From Thalassiosira profunda (lineage: Eukaryota; Bacillariophyta; Thalassiosirophyceae; Thalassiosirales; Thalassiosiraceae), in contig JALLAP010000035.1 of assembly GCA_036939355.1 (NCBI GenBank), forward strand, positions 1 to 25,278: a stretch of DNA of 25,278 bases, in the 5' to 3' direction. Positions 6,464 through 14,959 of this stretch are shown here, one piece after another (positions within the stretch are counted from its first letter, which is position 1; each line of letters starts with the position of its first letter). Below the pieces are notes generated by a model. The model worked only from the letters and a program-made list of their open reading frames with translations, was not told the DNA's origin and made no database searches. The translations under genes and the position numbers were made by a program.

Positions 6464-9400
6464 ATGGGCAAGGGCCGCGGGCGCACCGCCGGAGGGGGTG
6501 GGGGCATCGTCGTCGCCGCCGCCTCGCGAAAGGCCCAGCGGAAGGAGGCGCGGCTGGCCAAAAAGAAGAGACCACACCAATCGTCCGCAACCACAACAAG
6601 TGAACATCGCGCGGAGGTTGCCCCCGCCGCCGGGGATACCCTCGCGGGCAACTCAAAGAAGAAGCGGCGAGAACGCGGCGCCGATGCCGATGCCGGCGCC
6701 GCGGGGGCGGGGAAGCGCGTCAAGTTCTCCGCCGTCGTGGAGGAGAAGTCCATCCCTTCGGTGAAGAATAAGATACCCACCGGCCTCAAGAAGTCGCGCA
6801 CATCCATTGCCAAAGAGAGCCCTATTGACCACTTTGATGTAGCCGCCTACGACCACTTCGACGACGAGACGGCCGCAGCCTTTCGGAAGGACGACATTGA
6901 GATCCAATACCTCGAGTCTGAGCTGGGTATCAAGGGGAAAAAGGGGTCCAAGCGGGGGGCAAGGGAGCTGAACCGGGAGTACGCGAAGAATGAGGGGTTC
7001 GGGGACGGCTTTGGCGAGTTTTTGATGGGGCTGGACGATCTGGTGGGGCGGTGCGTGGGCGATGGCGAAGTTGGTATTGGTGGTGAGAGCGAGGAGGGCG
7101 GTGGCAGTAGTAGCAGTGACGGAAGCGAAGACGAGAAAGTCAAAGCGCAGTTGGATTCGGACGAAGAAGAGAGTGATGCCGACAATGGATACAACGGCGA
7201 AGATCCCTACGCTGGCCTCGACGAGGAGACTGCCCTGGCCTTCCGGGGGGACGACGCTGAGATTGCCCAATTGGAAGAGAAACTCGGGTTGTCCACCTCC
7301 AAGAAGGCCAAGAAGAAGCTCCGCAAGGAGTTTGCGAGCACGTTTGCTGGGTACGGGGAGGACTTTGGCGACTTCTTGGAGGGATTGGACGGGCTTGGGG
7401 CACGGGTGGGGCTGGGCGCTATAGGTGGTGACGAGGGATCCGTGGATGGCGGCTCTGTGGGAAGCGAACCGCTGGACTCGGACGACGACGATCGCAGGGA
7501 CAGAGAGGAACTGCACGGACCTTCCGCATCATCGGAGGAGAGCGAAGAGGATTCCGAATCCGAGGAAAGTGCCCAGGAGGAGGCCGACCACGACGCATCT
7601 CTGACGTACCGACCGGCGTCGGGCGAGGATATTTACGGGAACAAGCTCGACGCCTCTGGAAACGATGCGCCCAAGCCGACGAAGTACGTGCCGCCCCACC
7701 TGCGCAAGAAGCTGGCCCAAGAGGGCACGAACGATGCAGACAATGATCCAAATCAGGCAATCGGTAAATCTGCACAATCAGATGTGGCAGAGGCTGATCC
7801 TGAGACCATCCGGCGCATCCAGCGATCTCTGAACAGCCAGCTCAACCGCCTCTCGGAGCAGACGCTCGAATCCGTGTCCAAGGCGATCGCGGGCCTCTAC
7901 TCCCAATACCCATTTCACGACCTGAACGACTGCCTGTGGAAGAACGTACAAACGGCGTGCGTTCCCCCGCACATGGTCATGAGCGGGCTCATACCGCTCT
8001 ACATTGGGGCCGTGGCGGGGGTGCACTGGCTGGGCGGGGACGGCGTCCAGCTGGGAGGGTGCCTAGTCGAGTGGTCGGTGGCGAAGCTGCACGAGGCCTT
8101 AACGAGAGCACGAGCAGGGGGGAGCGATGCGCAGGAGGGAGAGCACGAGAAAGTCAACAAGGAGGCGTCGAACCTCCTGTTGATCGTGTGCTACCTCTAC
8201 AATTACGGGGTGGTCCATTGCACCGTCGTTTATGACCTGGTGCGGGACTTCATCGCCCGCTTTTCCGAGATCGACGTCGAGGCATTGTTGCTCGTGCTCG
8301 GCCACTGCGGGCAGCAGCTGCGGTCGGACGATCCCTCGTCGCTTCGGGAGATCGTGCTGCTGGTGAAGGAACGCGCCCAGAAGGCGGAAGTGGAGGGCGA
8401 TGAAAACGTTGCCGACTCGTCGCGGGTGCAATACTTGGTCGATGGAATTCTTGAGCTAAAGAACAACAAACCGCGGAAGCAGGACGTTGTCCTGCGCGAA
8501 AAGACGAACGCGCTGCGCAAGTGCGTTGGCAGGGTGAAATCTGCTGCGTCGCACTCGTTAGCGGGGAAGAAGAGCGGGTCGTGTCTTCGCGTATCACTGC
8601 GCGATATTTTGGATGCCGAGACGAAGGGGCGTTGGTGGATCGCTGGCGCGCAATGGGCTGGGAACCAGTATCGAGGCGACGAGGATGACATGGAGGATGG
8701 AGCGCTGTCACGCGATGCCGACAAAGGAAAGCCTTCCTCTTCTAAAACACAAACTGAGGAGGATGGCCTCCTCACCCTCGCCGCCTCCCAGCGAATGAAC
8801 ACCGACGCCCGCCGATCCATCTTCTGCACCATCATGGGCAGCGCCGACTGCGACGATGCCTTCGAGAAGCTCGTGCGGCAGGGCCTGCTCAAGCCCAAGG
8901 CCGAGCGGGACGTCGTCCGCGTCATCGTGCACTGTTGCGGGGAGGAGAAGGCGTTCAACCCGTTCTACGCCTACCTCGCCCTGCGGGTGTGCGAATACCA
9001 GCACAAGTCGCGGTTCACGCTGATGCTCACGTTCGCGGACGCGTTCAAGCAGCTGGAGGCGTGCTCGGTGCGGAAGGCTGCTAATCTTGCAAAGCTGATG
9101 GCACATCTTGTGGGGGCCCAGGGCAAATGCCTGACGATTGGGGTGCTGAAGAGGATCGACTTCTCGCCGAGCGACATGCCCGAGATGGTCGTTGTGTTCC
9201 TCAGCGTCTTCTTCACTGCGCTGTTTGAGTCTTTGGGCGTCGAGGATGTGGAAAGGATCTTTGGGCAGGGACTTGCCGGGTCTTCTTCCAAGCCATCGAA
9301 GCGCCATGTTAACTCTGACGATGAGGACGACGGAAGAGACAAAGCACAGGCAACAAAGAAGGAGGACTTACGCGACTTGCGGGAGAGCCTTTCCGTGTTC

Positions 9401-9496
9401 CTGCTCCAGTACTTGAAGTCAAGTCCAAAGAATGTCAAGGGCAGCTCATTCCACGCGAACTATGCGGCTGCTCAGAAAGCGTGCGGCTCTTCTTAA
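6464..9496 (+). CDS. NOM1: Nucleolar MIF4G and MA3 domain protein (NOM1/Sgd1-like)
   Basis: This is a 1010-residue single-exon protein starting at 6464 (context AGCATGG). The order is: a basic N-terminus with an NLS-like KKKRRERG; two related acidic/helical units at about 128-195 and 248-315; long acidic Ser/Glu/Asp tracts; a YVPPHLRKKL motif at about 408; a MIF4G domain from about 446 (RRIQRSLNSQLNRLSEQTLESV, with NLLLIVCYLYNYGVV); and an MA3 domain at about 778-900 (RRSIFCTIMGSADCDDAFEKL, FNPFYAYLALRVCE). This architecture matches NOM1 of animals and Sgd1 of yeast. Those proteins act in the nucleolus in early 18S rRNA processing and recruit the DEAD-box helicase eIF4A3/Fal1 through the MIF4G domain. 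Function here follows from that family. Its stop lies 56 bp from the stop of gene 7. Confidence 0.92.
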   Translation: MGKGRGRTAGGGGGIVVAAASRKAQRKEARLAKKKRPHQSSATTTSEHRAEVAPAAGDTLAGNSKKKRRERGADADAGAAGAGKRVKFSAVVEEKSIPSVKNKIPTGLKKSRTSIAKESPIDHFDVAAYDHFDDETAAAFRKDDIEIQYLESELGIKGKKGSKRGARELNREYAKNEGFGDGFGEFLMGLDDLVGRCVGDGEVGIGGESEEGGGSSSSDGSEDEKVKAQLDSDEEESDADNGYNGEDPYAGLDEETALAFRGDDAEIAQLEEKLGLSTSKKAKKKLRKEFASTFAGYGEDFGDFLEGLDGLGARVGLGAIGGDEGSVDGGSVGSEPLDSDDDDRRDREELHGPSASSEESEEDSESEESAQEEADHDASLTYRPASGEDIYGNKLDASGNDAPKPTKYVPPHLRKKLAQEGTNDADNDPNQAIGKSAQSDVAEADPETIRRIQRSLNSQLNRLSEQTLESVSKAIAGLYSQYPFHDLNDCLWKNVQTACVPPHMVMSGLIPLYIGAVAGVHWLGGDGVQLGGCLVEWSVAKLHEALTRARAGGSDAQEGEHEKVNKEASNLLLIVCYLYNYGVVHCTVVYDLVRDFIARFSEIDVEALLLVLGHCGQQLRSDDPSSLREIVLLVKERAQKAEVEGDENVADSSRVQYLVDGILELKNNKPRKQDVVLREKTNALRKCVGRVKSAASHSLAGKKSGSCLRVSLRDILDAETKGRWWIAGAQWAGNQYRGDEDDMEDGALSRDADKGKPSSSKTQTEEDGLLTLAASQRMNTDARRSIFCTIMGSADCDDAFEKLVRQGLLKPKAERDVVRVIVHCCGEEKAFNPFYAYLALRVCEYQHKSRFTLMLTFADAFKQLEACSVRKAANLAKLMAHLVGAQGKCLTIGVLKRIDFSPSDMPEMVVVFLSVFFTALFESLGVEDVERIFGQGLAGSSSKPSKRHVNSDDEDDGRDKAQATKKEDLRDLRESLSVFLLQYLKSSPKNVKGSSFHANYAAAQKACGSS

Positions 9497-9552
9497 TGTA
9501 CATTGTTAGTTACAGCGCTATCGAACCTGAATACATCTAGACTGATGCCGGA

Positions 9553-11749
9553 CTAGCAATACCGATTTCCCTTCTGTATCTCAAAGAAGCCAATCTCGAT
9601 CAGCTTGTCCGCCCTCTCCTGGGTCATTTTGCTTTTCTTGCCTTCCTTGAACAGCCTGTACTGCGAACGTTGGTACGTGGGCCAGCTCCCAAACTGCTGA
9701 TGGTTGCGAGGGATGCGGCAGTGGCCGTGCTGCTCCTTGAATTGTTTCAAAGCCTGATGAACAAAAGGTGAGACAACAGATGCGCACATAAAAAGGGCAG
9801 GCAAATGTCGATACCATTACTCACTTCAAAGCGATCCTCCCACGAGACGACGGTATAGTTCTGGAGCGACCACTTGAAGCCAACGGCGTTCAACTTCTCC
9901 TGCGGATGTTTCAAAGAGCGACAGTGAGATGAATTGCTGTCACATTGCAAAACAGGGAAAGCAATGAAAGCAGCACTCACGATGCGGTACATGTCCAGCT
10001 GCGAAGACTTCTTGTCTTTCATCCTCTTGTACTCTTCTCGCTGTTTGCCGACCCAATTGCCGAGTTTGCTGTGGCGATGGGTCGCCGGCACGTTGCAGTG
10101 GCCGCTGTGGGTTGATCATGAAAGGCTATGGTTAGCAAACGCAATCTGTTGCAGGCGAAGGCAAGGCGTTCATACACTTACTGCTCCTTTTTGTAGTCAA
10201 GAACTGAGGTCAGGACGGCGATACCAGAGCATTGGTCAGTTCGGAAGACGTGGAGGTCTCTAGACAAGCAAGAGACACAAGCAAGCAATGGGCACTCACG
10301 TTCGCCGTACTTCTTGTCCCACGCGGCCTGATTCCTCTTCCGGTTGTGGTTCCACACGAAGCCAATCGCGTCCAGCGCGGCCACCCGTTCCTTGGGCATG
10401 TCGCGGAGGTTGAACCGCTGGTTGACGCACCATATACCAATCTTGGGCTCGGCCAGGGACGGGCTGCAGTGGCCGTGCTCCTTCTGGTACGCCATGAGCT
10501 CCCGGAGGCGGGTGTCCCACGTGGGAGTGGTGAAGTCAAATCCCAGCGCAGTGAGTTTAGCGAAGCGGCTGGTGAGCCTGGCGGTAGATTCGTCAGCCTT
10601 GTCCGGCTCGGATGACGATGTAGATTGCGGGTGGTCGGCGTACAATTTCCTCTGGCGCTCCACCCATTTGCCCAGCGGATCGTCGGTGAAGGGAACGTCG
10701 CAATCTTTGTTCTTCTCCTTGTAGGCCTTTAGCCTTTGGAGGTTCTGCTCCCACAGCGCGCTCGCCGCCCCCTCGACGCCGGCGTCGACCAGACTGGTCA
10801 TGATTTTGGAGTAGGCAGGATGTGACACTGGGACAAATGTGGCGCCGCCAGTCGCCCTTTGATACAGGTGAAGGTGCGAAAGCGCAGGCCCAAAGGGGAA
10901 GATCTCGTGGCCGTCGTTGTTGGTAGATTGTTTCGCCGGAGGTTCGGCAGCTTTTTTCATTGGATAATCCATGCTGGTATCCTCTGGTGCAGCCTTTGCC
11001 GCTTCTGTCGCCGCATCATCCTCGGCCGCATCATCTTGCTCTTTCGCCTGCTCATTCTCTTTTGATGCTTTATCTTTGTCGCCAGCCAGTGTCTCCTTGG
11101 CCGGAGAAACCGCTTCTCTGGCAGGCGACGGCTCTGCCTTTTCCCCATCCTTTTCAGTCTCAGTTGCCTGCTCAGCAGCCTTCGGTTCGATCGCTGGTTC
11201 CTTTGGCGCAGGCTTGGCAGCGGAGGGCTGTGGCGGCACCGGCGGCTGCTGAGGAGGCTGGGCCCGCACGGGCGTGGGTTCGTACAACGTCGCCATGGGC
11301 ACCAGCTGTTGCTGTTGCTGCTGCTGCTGCTTGTTGGGCGCAAACCCAGGCGGAAACTGATAGACTGCCGCATCGCCGTACGGCTGATACGCCCCCCACG
11401 GCTGGCCTTGCACCATTTGCTGCTGGGGAGGTGCACCTTGCACTTGCACTTGGCCCTGTGGCCGCGTAGGCGCGCCGCCACCAGCGCCGGCAGGGCTCGG
11501 TTGCGAGGGATAGTTGGCGTAATTCTGGTAGCTCACGGCGGGGGCGTAGCCCTGAGCATAACCGGGTTGTGGTGGCTGCCCCGGATGTTGGTGGTAATAA
11601 AACGCGGCCTGCGGGTGCTGCATGGGCGGGGCGGCGCCCGGCTGCTGCGGCGACGGCTGGTAGCCGGGAAGGGGCGGCGGAGGGGCGCTGTAGCCGCCGG
11701 GAGCGAGAGCGTCATTGGTATTGGGCGGATTGTTCGGCGGAGGGTTCAT
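9553..11749 (-). CDS. Helicase-associated (HA) repeat protein, five exons, Gln/Pro-rich N-terminus
   Basis: Exons, read on the minus strand, are 11749-10300, 10203-10182, 10104-9981, 9899-9825 and 9753-9553. All four introns (96, 77, 81 and 71 nt) begin GTGAGT or GTAAGT and end CAG. Exon phases fit exactly and give 623 residues. Residues 1 to about 150 are Pro/Gln/Gly/Tyr-rich with a polyGln run; about 155-280 are Ala/Glu/Lys-rich. From about 333 to the end lie four HA-domain (PF03457-type) repeats, each with the K-x-x-x-G/D-x-C-x-V/I-P and G-x-W signature; for example KEHGHCNVP then KLGNWVGKQR in repeat 3, which only appears once exons 2 and 3 are joined. HA domains occur downstream of bacterial helicases and, without a helicase, in very many diatom proteins. 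Nucleic-acid binding is suspected but unproven. No helicase motifs are present. Confidence 0.9.
10182..10203 (-). other. 22-nt microexon of the HA-domain gene
   Basis: This exon is bounded by CTCAG on its 5' side and GTAAGT on its 3' side. Exon 1 ends one base into a codon and the microexon ends two bases into one. Inclusion gives L-L-D-Y-K-K-E-H across the junctions and completes the start of HA repeat 3 (YKKEHGHC). Skipping it would shift the frame. The exact restoration of a conserved repeat motif is strong evidence, though no transcript was seen. Confidence 0.88.
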
Positions 11750-12131
11750 GTTGAGTCAGGCAAAGATAGGCAAAGGTGCACCACACTCGGATGTGTCGAC
11801 TTTTTTGCAACCCGCCGTGCAGGCCAGCGTCCAGAGGGCTCCCAGCTCACACCCCGGGCTATCCCAGCCTCTCCAGCGGCAGGGGCGGGGGTCAGGTGCG
11901 TCGGCGCCGCGGTCAGCTCGAGGTGTCGAGGTGTGGGGGTGAAGCCGCGGCGGATTTTTGCGAGCGGGGGGAGCAAAAAAAAATGCAACGGGGTTTTGGG
12001 AAAGGGGGGAGTGCACCACCGAGGGTGAGTGCAAGTGAGTTGATTGGCACTAAAGTGCACTTTAGTACGATACGATGGAGCCAGGGTGCAGTCGGTGCAC
12101 TTGAAACAAAGATCCGAAACTATCCGAAACC
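11750..12131. promoter_or_regulatory. Divergent intergenic region between HA-domain gene and channel gene
   Basis: This 382-bp gap holds the promoters of both genes. It contains a perfect 18-bp palindrome at 12049-12066, several GTGCAC-core words (about 11777, 12011, 12055 and 12094) and a tandem ATCCGAAACT/ATCCGAAACC pair just before the channel ATG. It is G-rich around 11940-12010. No coding frame or RNA gene was recognised. Confidence 0.45.
12049..12066. promoter_or_regulatory. Perfect 18-bp palindrome ACTAAAGTGCACTTTAGT
   Basis: The sequence equals its own reverse complement over all 18 bases, with GTGCAC at the centre. It sits 66 bp before the channel ATG, in the leader or core promoter. 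It could be a site for a dimeric transcription factor. No binding data exist here and chance is not excluded. Confidence 0.6.
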
Positions 12132-13550
12132 ATGGCGGAATCGCCCGAGGGGAGGCCGCTGCTCGCGGCGTACGGATCCCTGAAGCCCACGGGGCGGGGC
12201 AAGGCGCGTTTTGAGGCGCGGCAGCAGATGCGGAAGGGCGGACGGTCGAAGAAGAGCGTGTTTCGCTCGCTGTTCGCCGCGCAACGGCACAAGTCCAGAA
12301 AGGCGATCGTTTCATCGTCGCCCGCCAAAGTGGGTGGGAAAGCGATCGACAACAAGCTGCTGCCAAACGCGCTGTCGATTGATCAGGAAGGTGGCGAGGC
12401 GGCGCCAGGCACCAGTGCACCGCTGCGACCGAGGGGTAAGCACTCATGGCTCTACGACACTTTGAATCCGAAGAGCAGCTCGCCCTCCGCGCGCATCTTT
12501 CAGAAGATCATCACCGCCGTCATCCTCCTAGATTCGGTCGTATACATCCTCTCCACGGAGCCGGGTCTGGCGCACCTCAGTTATCTGTTCTACCTCACGG
12601 AGGGAGTCACCTCCACAATCTTTGCAATCGAATACATTGCACGTCTCTGGGTGTGCAACGAGAAGAAGTGCTGTGCCAAGTACGGCCCGATCAAGGGGCG
12701 GTGGAAATTTATGTGCACTTCCCAGATGTTGATCGATGCATTTGCCACATTTCCCTTCTTCATCGAGCTGCTTCTCCATATACCGATGCCGACACTGACG
12801 TATCTTCGAGTCTTTCGATTGCTGCGCATCACCCGCACCCAATCGTACACCACGGCAATGGACGCCGTCGGGAGGGTGCTCTACTTCAACCGCGAGATCC
12901 TGCTGGTGGCGGGGATGCTGGGGATGTACCTGGTGGTCGTGACAAGCGTGCTGATGTATTACCTCCGCCCGCAGGGAAAGGATGCTGAAAATGTTGATGA
13001 TCTGGCCGACTTCAGCTCAATTGCGAAGACGATGATTTTGAGCATTTTAATGCTGACAGGGCAGGGCGGGCCGTCGGGCAATCTACCATGGTACACTCAA
13101 TGTGTGGTTTTGCTAACCGGACTGTTTAGCATCGGAATGTTCGCCATTCCGGCGTCGATGCTGACGTGGGGGTTTGAGGCAGAAGCGGAGAGACTCGGTG
13201 CAAAGGCAAAGAAGAGGGCGCAGGCAAGACGGCGCGGGGAGGTGTACAGAAGTGACACTAGCAGCAGCAGCAGCGAATCCTCTGATTTATCAGGTTTTGG
13301 GGATCTGTCAACTTCAGATGAGGAATACCTAAAGGTCATCGGGGGCGATGACGACGATGGCGATGACAACCCGGAAGTTTCTAACCGGCAATCCTCCTCA
13401 TTGGTACCAGAGGAGCGGGCGGCTCTGATAGACAGGATAGATCGGCTCGAGCAGACTGTGGCACGGACCAACGCCAGCCTCGATCGAGTACTGCAAAAGC
13501 TGGAGCTGAGAGAGGCTGGCCGGGGGATGATTGCTGGAGGAGGAAGATAA
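12132..13550 (+). CDS. Six-TM voltage-gated-type cation channel (potassium channel-like)
   Basis: This 472-residue protein starts in a good context (ACCATGG). After a basic cytosolic N-terminus of about 120 residues come S1 (about 123-143), S2 (about 150-172), S3 (about 190-212), S4 (about 222-240), S5 (about 254-277), a pore loop (about 296-321) and S6 (about 323-347). S4 has Arg at every third position (LRVFRLLRITRTQ), so it is a credible voltage sensor. The pore reads ILMLTGQGGPSG: the filter is T309-G310-Q311-G312, not T-V-G-Y-G. S6 ends GMFAIPASMLTWGFEAEAERL and leads to a basic stretch, a Ser/Asp-rich linker and a C-terminal coiled coil (about 435-465) that could aid tetramer assembly. 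Family: Ion_trans superfamily, closest in layout to Kv channels. Ion selectivity cannot be inferred. Its stop lies 37 bp from the stop of gene 9. Confidence 0.85.
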   Translation: MAESPEGRPLLAAYGSLKPTGRGKARFEARQQMRKGGRSKKSVFRSLFAAQRHKSRKAIVSSSPAKVGGKAIDNKLLPNALSIDQEGGEAAPGTSAPLRPRGKHSWLYDTLNPKSSSPSARIFQKIITAVILLDSVVYILSTEPGLAHLSYLFYLTEGVTSTIFAIEYIARLWVCNEKKCCAKYGPIKGRWKFMCTSQMLIDAFATFPFFIELLLHIPMPTLTYLRVFRLLRITRTQSYTTAMDAVGRVLYFNREILLVAGMLGMYLVVVTSVLMYYLRPQGKDAENVDDLADFSSIAKTMILSILMLTGQGGPSGNLPWYTQCVVLLTGLFSIGMFAIPASMLTWGFEAEAERLGAKAKKRAQARRRGEVYRSDTSSSSSESSDLSGFGDLSTSDEEYLKVIGGDDDDGDDNPEVSNRQSSSLVPEERAALIDRIDRLEQTVARTNASLDRVLQKLELREAGRGMIAGGGR

Positions 13551-13587
13551 TGCTTCCAGTGCCCATCTCTGATTAATCACGATGCAT

Positions 13588-14643
13588 CTACCGTCCACCG
13601 CTCCTCCGGCTCTCCCGCAGCGCCGCATACTGCCGCATCACCCTCTGCCGCATCGCCTCCATTTCCATCTGCTCCTTCTTGACCCGCCTTAGCTTCTCGT
13701 CTTCGTCCTCTTCTTTCAATGCACCACCCGTTGCTCGCTTTGCCTTTTTGTTCTTCGCGAGCTTGTGCGCTCCCCTTGGCAGGGACGTGAACGTGGGTGG
13801 CCGCTCGACCTGGTCGTCGATGGCCGTGCGGGCGATCATCGTGTCCGAGTAGTTCGTTTGCTTGACCAGATGCTTCTTCGACTGCTTCGCCTGCTTGGGC
13901 TCTTTGTGTGCCGACTGGGAGTGGAGCGATTGCAACGCCTGCTGTTCCGCCTCGTACCCATCGTCGTCGGCGGCGGCGCCGGAGCCACGCTTGCGCTTCC
14001 GCCCCTTCTTCTTCTCCAAAAAGGCCCGGCGCTTCTCCTGCTTAGACGCTCCGTATACTGCACTCGCTGCGTCGTTGCTGGTTGCACTCTTCTTGGACCG
14101 TCCCTCGGCGTGGGCGGCGATGATCTCGCTGGTGGGCGTTTTGTGCGTGACGTTGGTGTTGGAGGTGCCGTCGTATTTGGCCTTGGCTTTGGCTGCTTTG
14201 TCGGCGACCTTCTGCTTCTTCTTTGCAGATTGTTTCTTGTCGCCATCAGTGTTACCCGCGCTCTTGTGCTGCGAGCTCGACGACCGCACTGTCGGCAACG
14301 CAGCGGTGGCCGCGTCCAACAACAGCGTATTTTTCGCCTTCGGCCGCTGCCGTTTCACGCTGCCCATAAGATCTTTCAAGTCGAACTCGTCGCCTCCCTC
14401 CGGGGCCAAATCATACCCACCAACATCGCCAAAGCCGTTGCTCCCCCCGCCCCGCCTGTCGTCGCCCTTCTTCCCCCGCTTCTGCAATTTGTTCCTCTTG
14501 GCCTCCTTTAGTTTCAGGGCCGTTTTACTTTTGCGCTTGCCGCGGCGGAGGGTGGCGCAGTCGCCGACGTCGGACTTCCATGAGCCGTTCTTGGCGAATG
14601 GATCGATCGATTTGACCTTCTTGTAGCGGGATACGCGGCCCAT
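13588..14643 (-). CDS. Lys/Ala-rich nuclear or nucleolar protein, possibly CCDC137-like
   Basis: The ATG at 14643 gives 351 residues starting MGRVSRYKKVKSIDPFAKNG; the frame is open upstream. The protein is highly basic with several NLS-like clusters (RRGKRKSK, KKKQK, KKKGRKRKR). It also has a helical Lys/Glu C-terminus ending RRSGGR and the segment VERPPTFTSLPRGAHKL. The layout (basic clusters, AFLEKKKGRKRKR, a PP-x-hydrophobic-T segment, then a Lys/Glu/Met helix) is reminiscent of the CCDC137 family of nucleolar proteins, but the match is from memory and weak. A role in ribosome biogenesis would fit the composition and is only inferred. It is convergent with the channel gene and lies head-to-tail upstream of gene 10. 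Confidence 0.7.
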   Translation of the reverse strand: MGRVSRYKKVKSIDPFAKNGSWKSDVGDCATLRRGKRKSKTALKLKEAKRNKLQKRGKKGDDRRGGGSNGFGDVGGYDLAPEGGDEFDLKDLMGSVKRQRPKAKNTLLLDAATAALPTVRSSSSQHKSAGNTDGDKKQSAKKKQKVADKAAKAKAKYDGTSNTNVTHKTPTSEIIAAHAEGRSKKSATSNDAASAVYGASKQEKRRAFLEKKKGRKRKRGSGAAADDDGYEAEQQALQSLHSQSAHKEPKQAKQSKKHLVKQTNYSDTMIARTAIDDQVERPPTFTSLPRGAHKLAKNKKAKRATGGALKEEDEDEKLRRVKKEQMEMEAMRQRVMRQYAALRESRRSGGR

Positions 14644-14959
14644 GGTTGCAGTACGAGGGTGCCGCCGCGGGGAGGCCGGTGTGTGAAAAAGTGAGAGGAC
14701 TGCGGAAATGAAAATGAATGGCTCAAAAGGAGGGGAACTTGCGACGGACAACGGACAGACCTCAAACGCCCTGCTGAGCGCTCGGGGTCTAAGGTAAGAA
14801 CTCAGCGAGCACTGGGAGGAGGAGAAAGGGCTTGCATCTTGGCAAGGCGTTCAGATTGATACATATGCCATTTATCTGAAAGAACTGCATCTGAATTGCC
14901 GCAAGTCAAGCATTAAAAGGTATCTTTATGAACTTTGCCAATCATGAATATCTTTGCAA
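14644..14959. other. Intergenic region between two minus-strand genes
   Basis: These 316 bp hold the 5' leader and promoter of gene 9 and the 3' end of gene 10. The part nearest gene 10 is A/T-richer than its surroundings. I see no tRNA, repeat or missed coding frame. Confidence 0.4.

Noticed and set aside
6653..7516. 287-codon minus-strand frame inside the NOM1-like gene
   Set aside because: It is opposite the domain-bearing frame, has no recognisable domain and mirrors the acidic repeats.
14644..14959. Possible tRNA or small RNA gene in the gap between genes 9 and 10
   Set aside because: I looked for cloverleaf and B-box-like elements by eye and found none that hold together.
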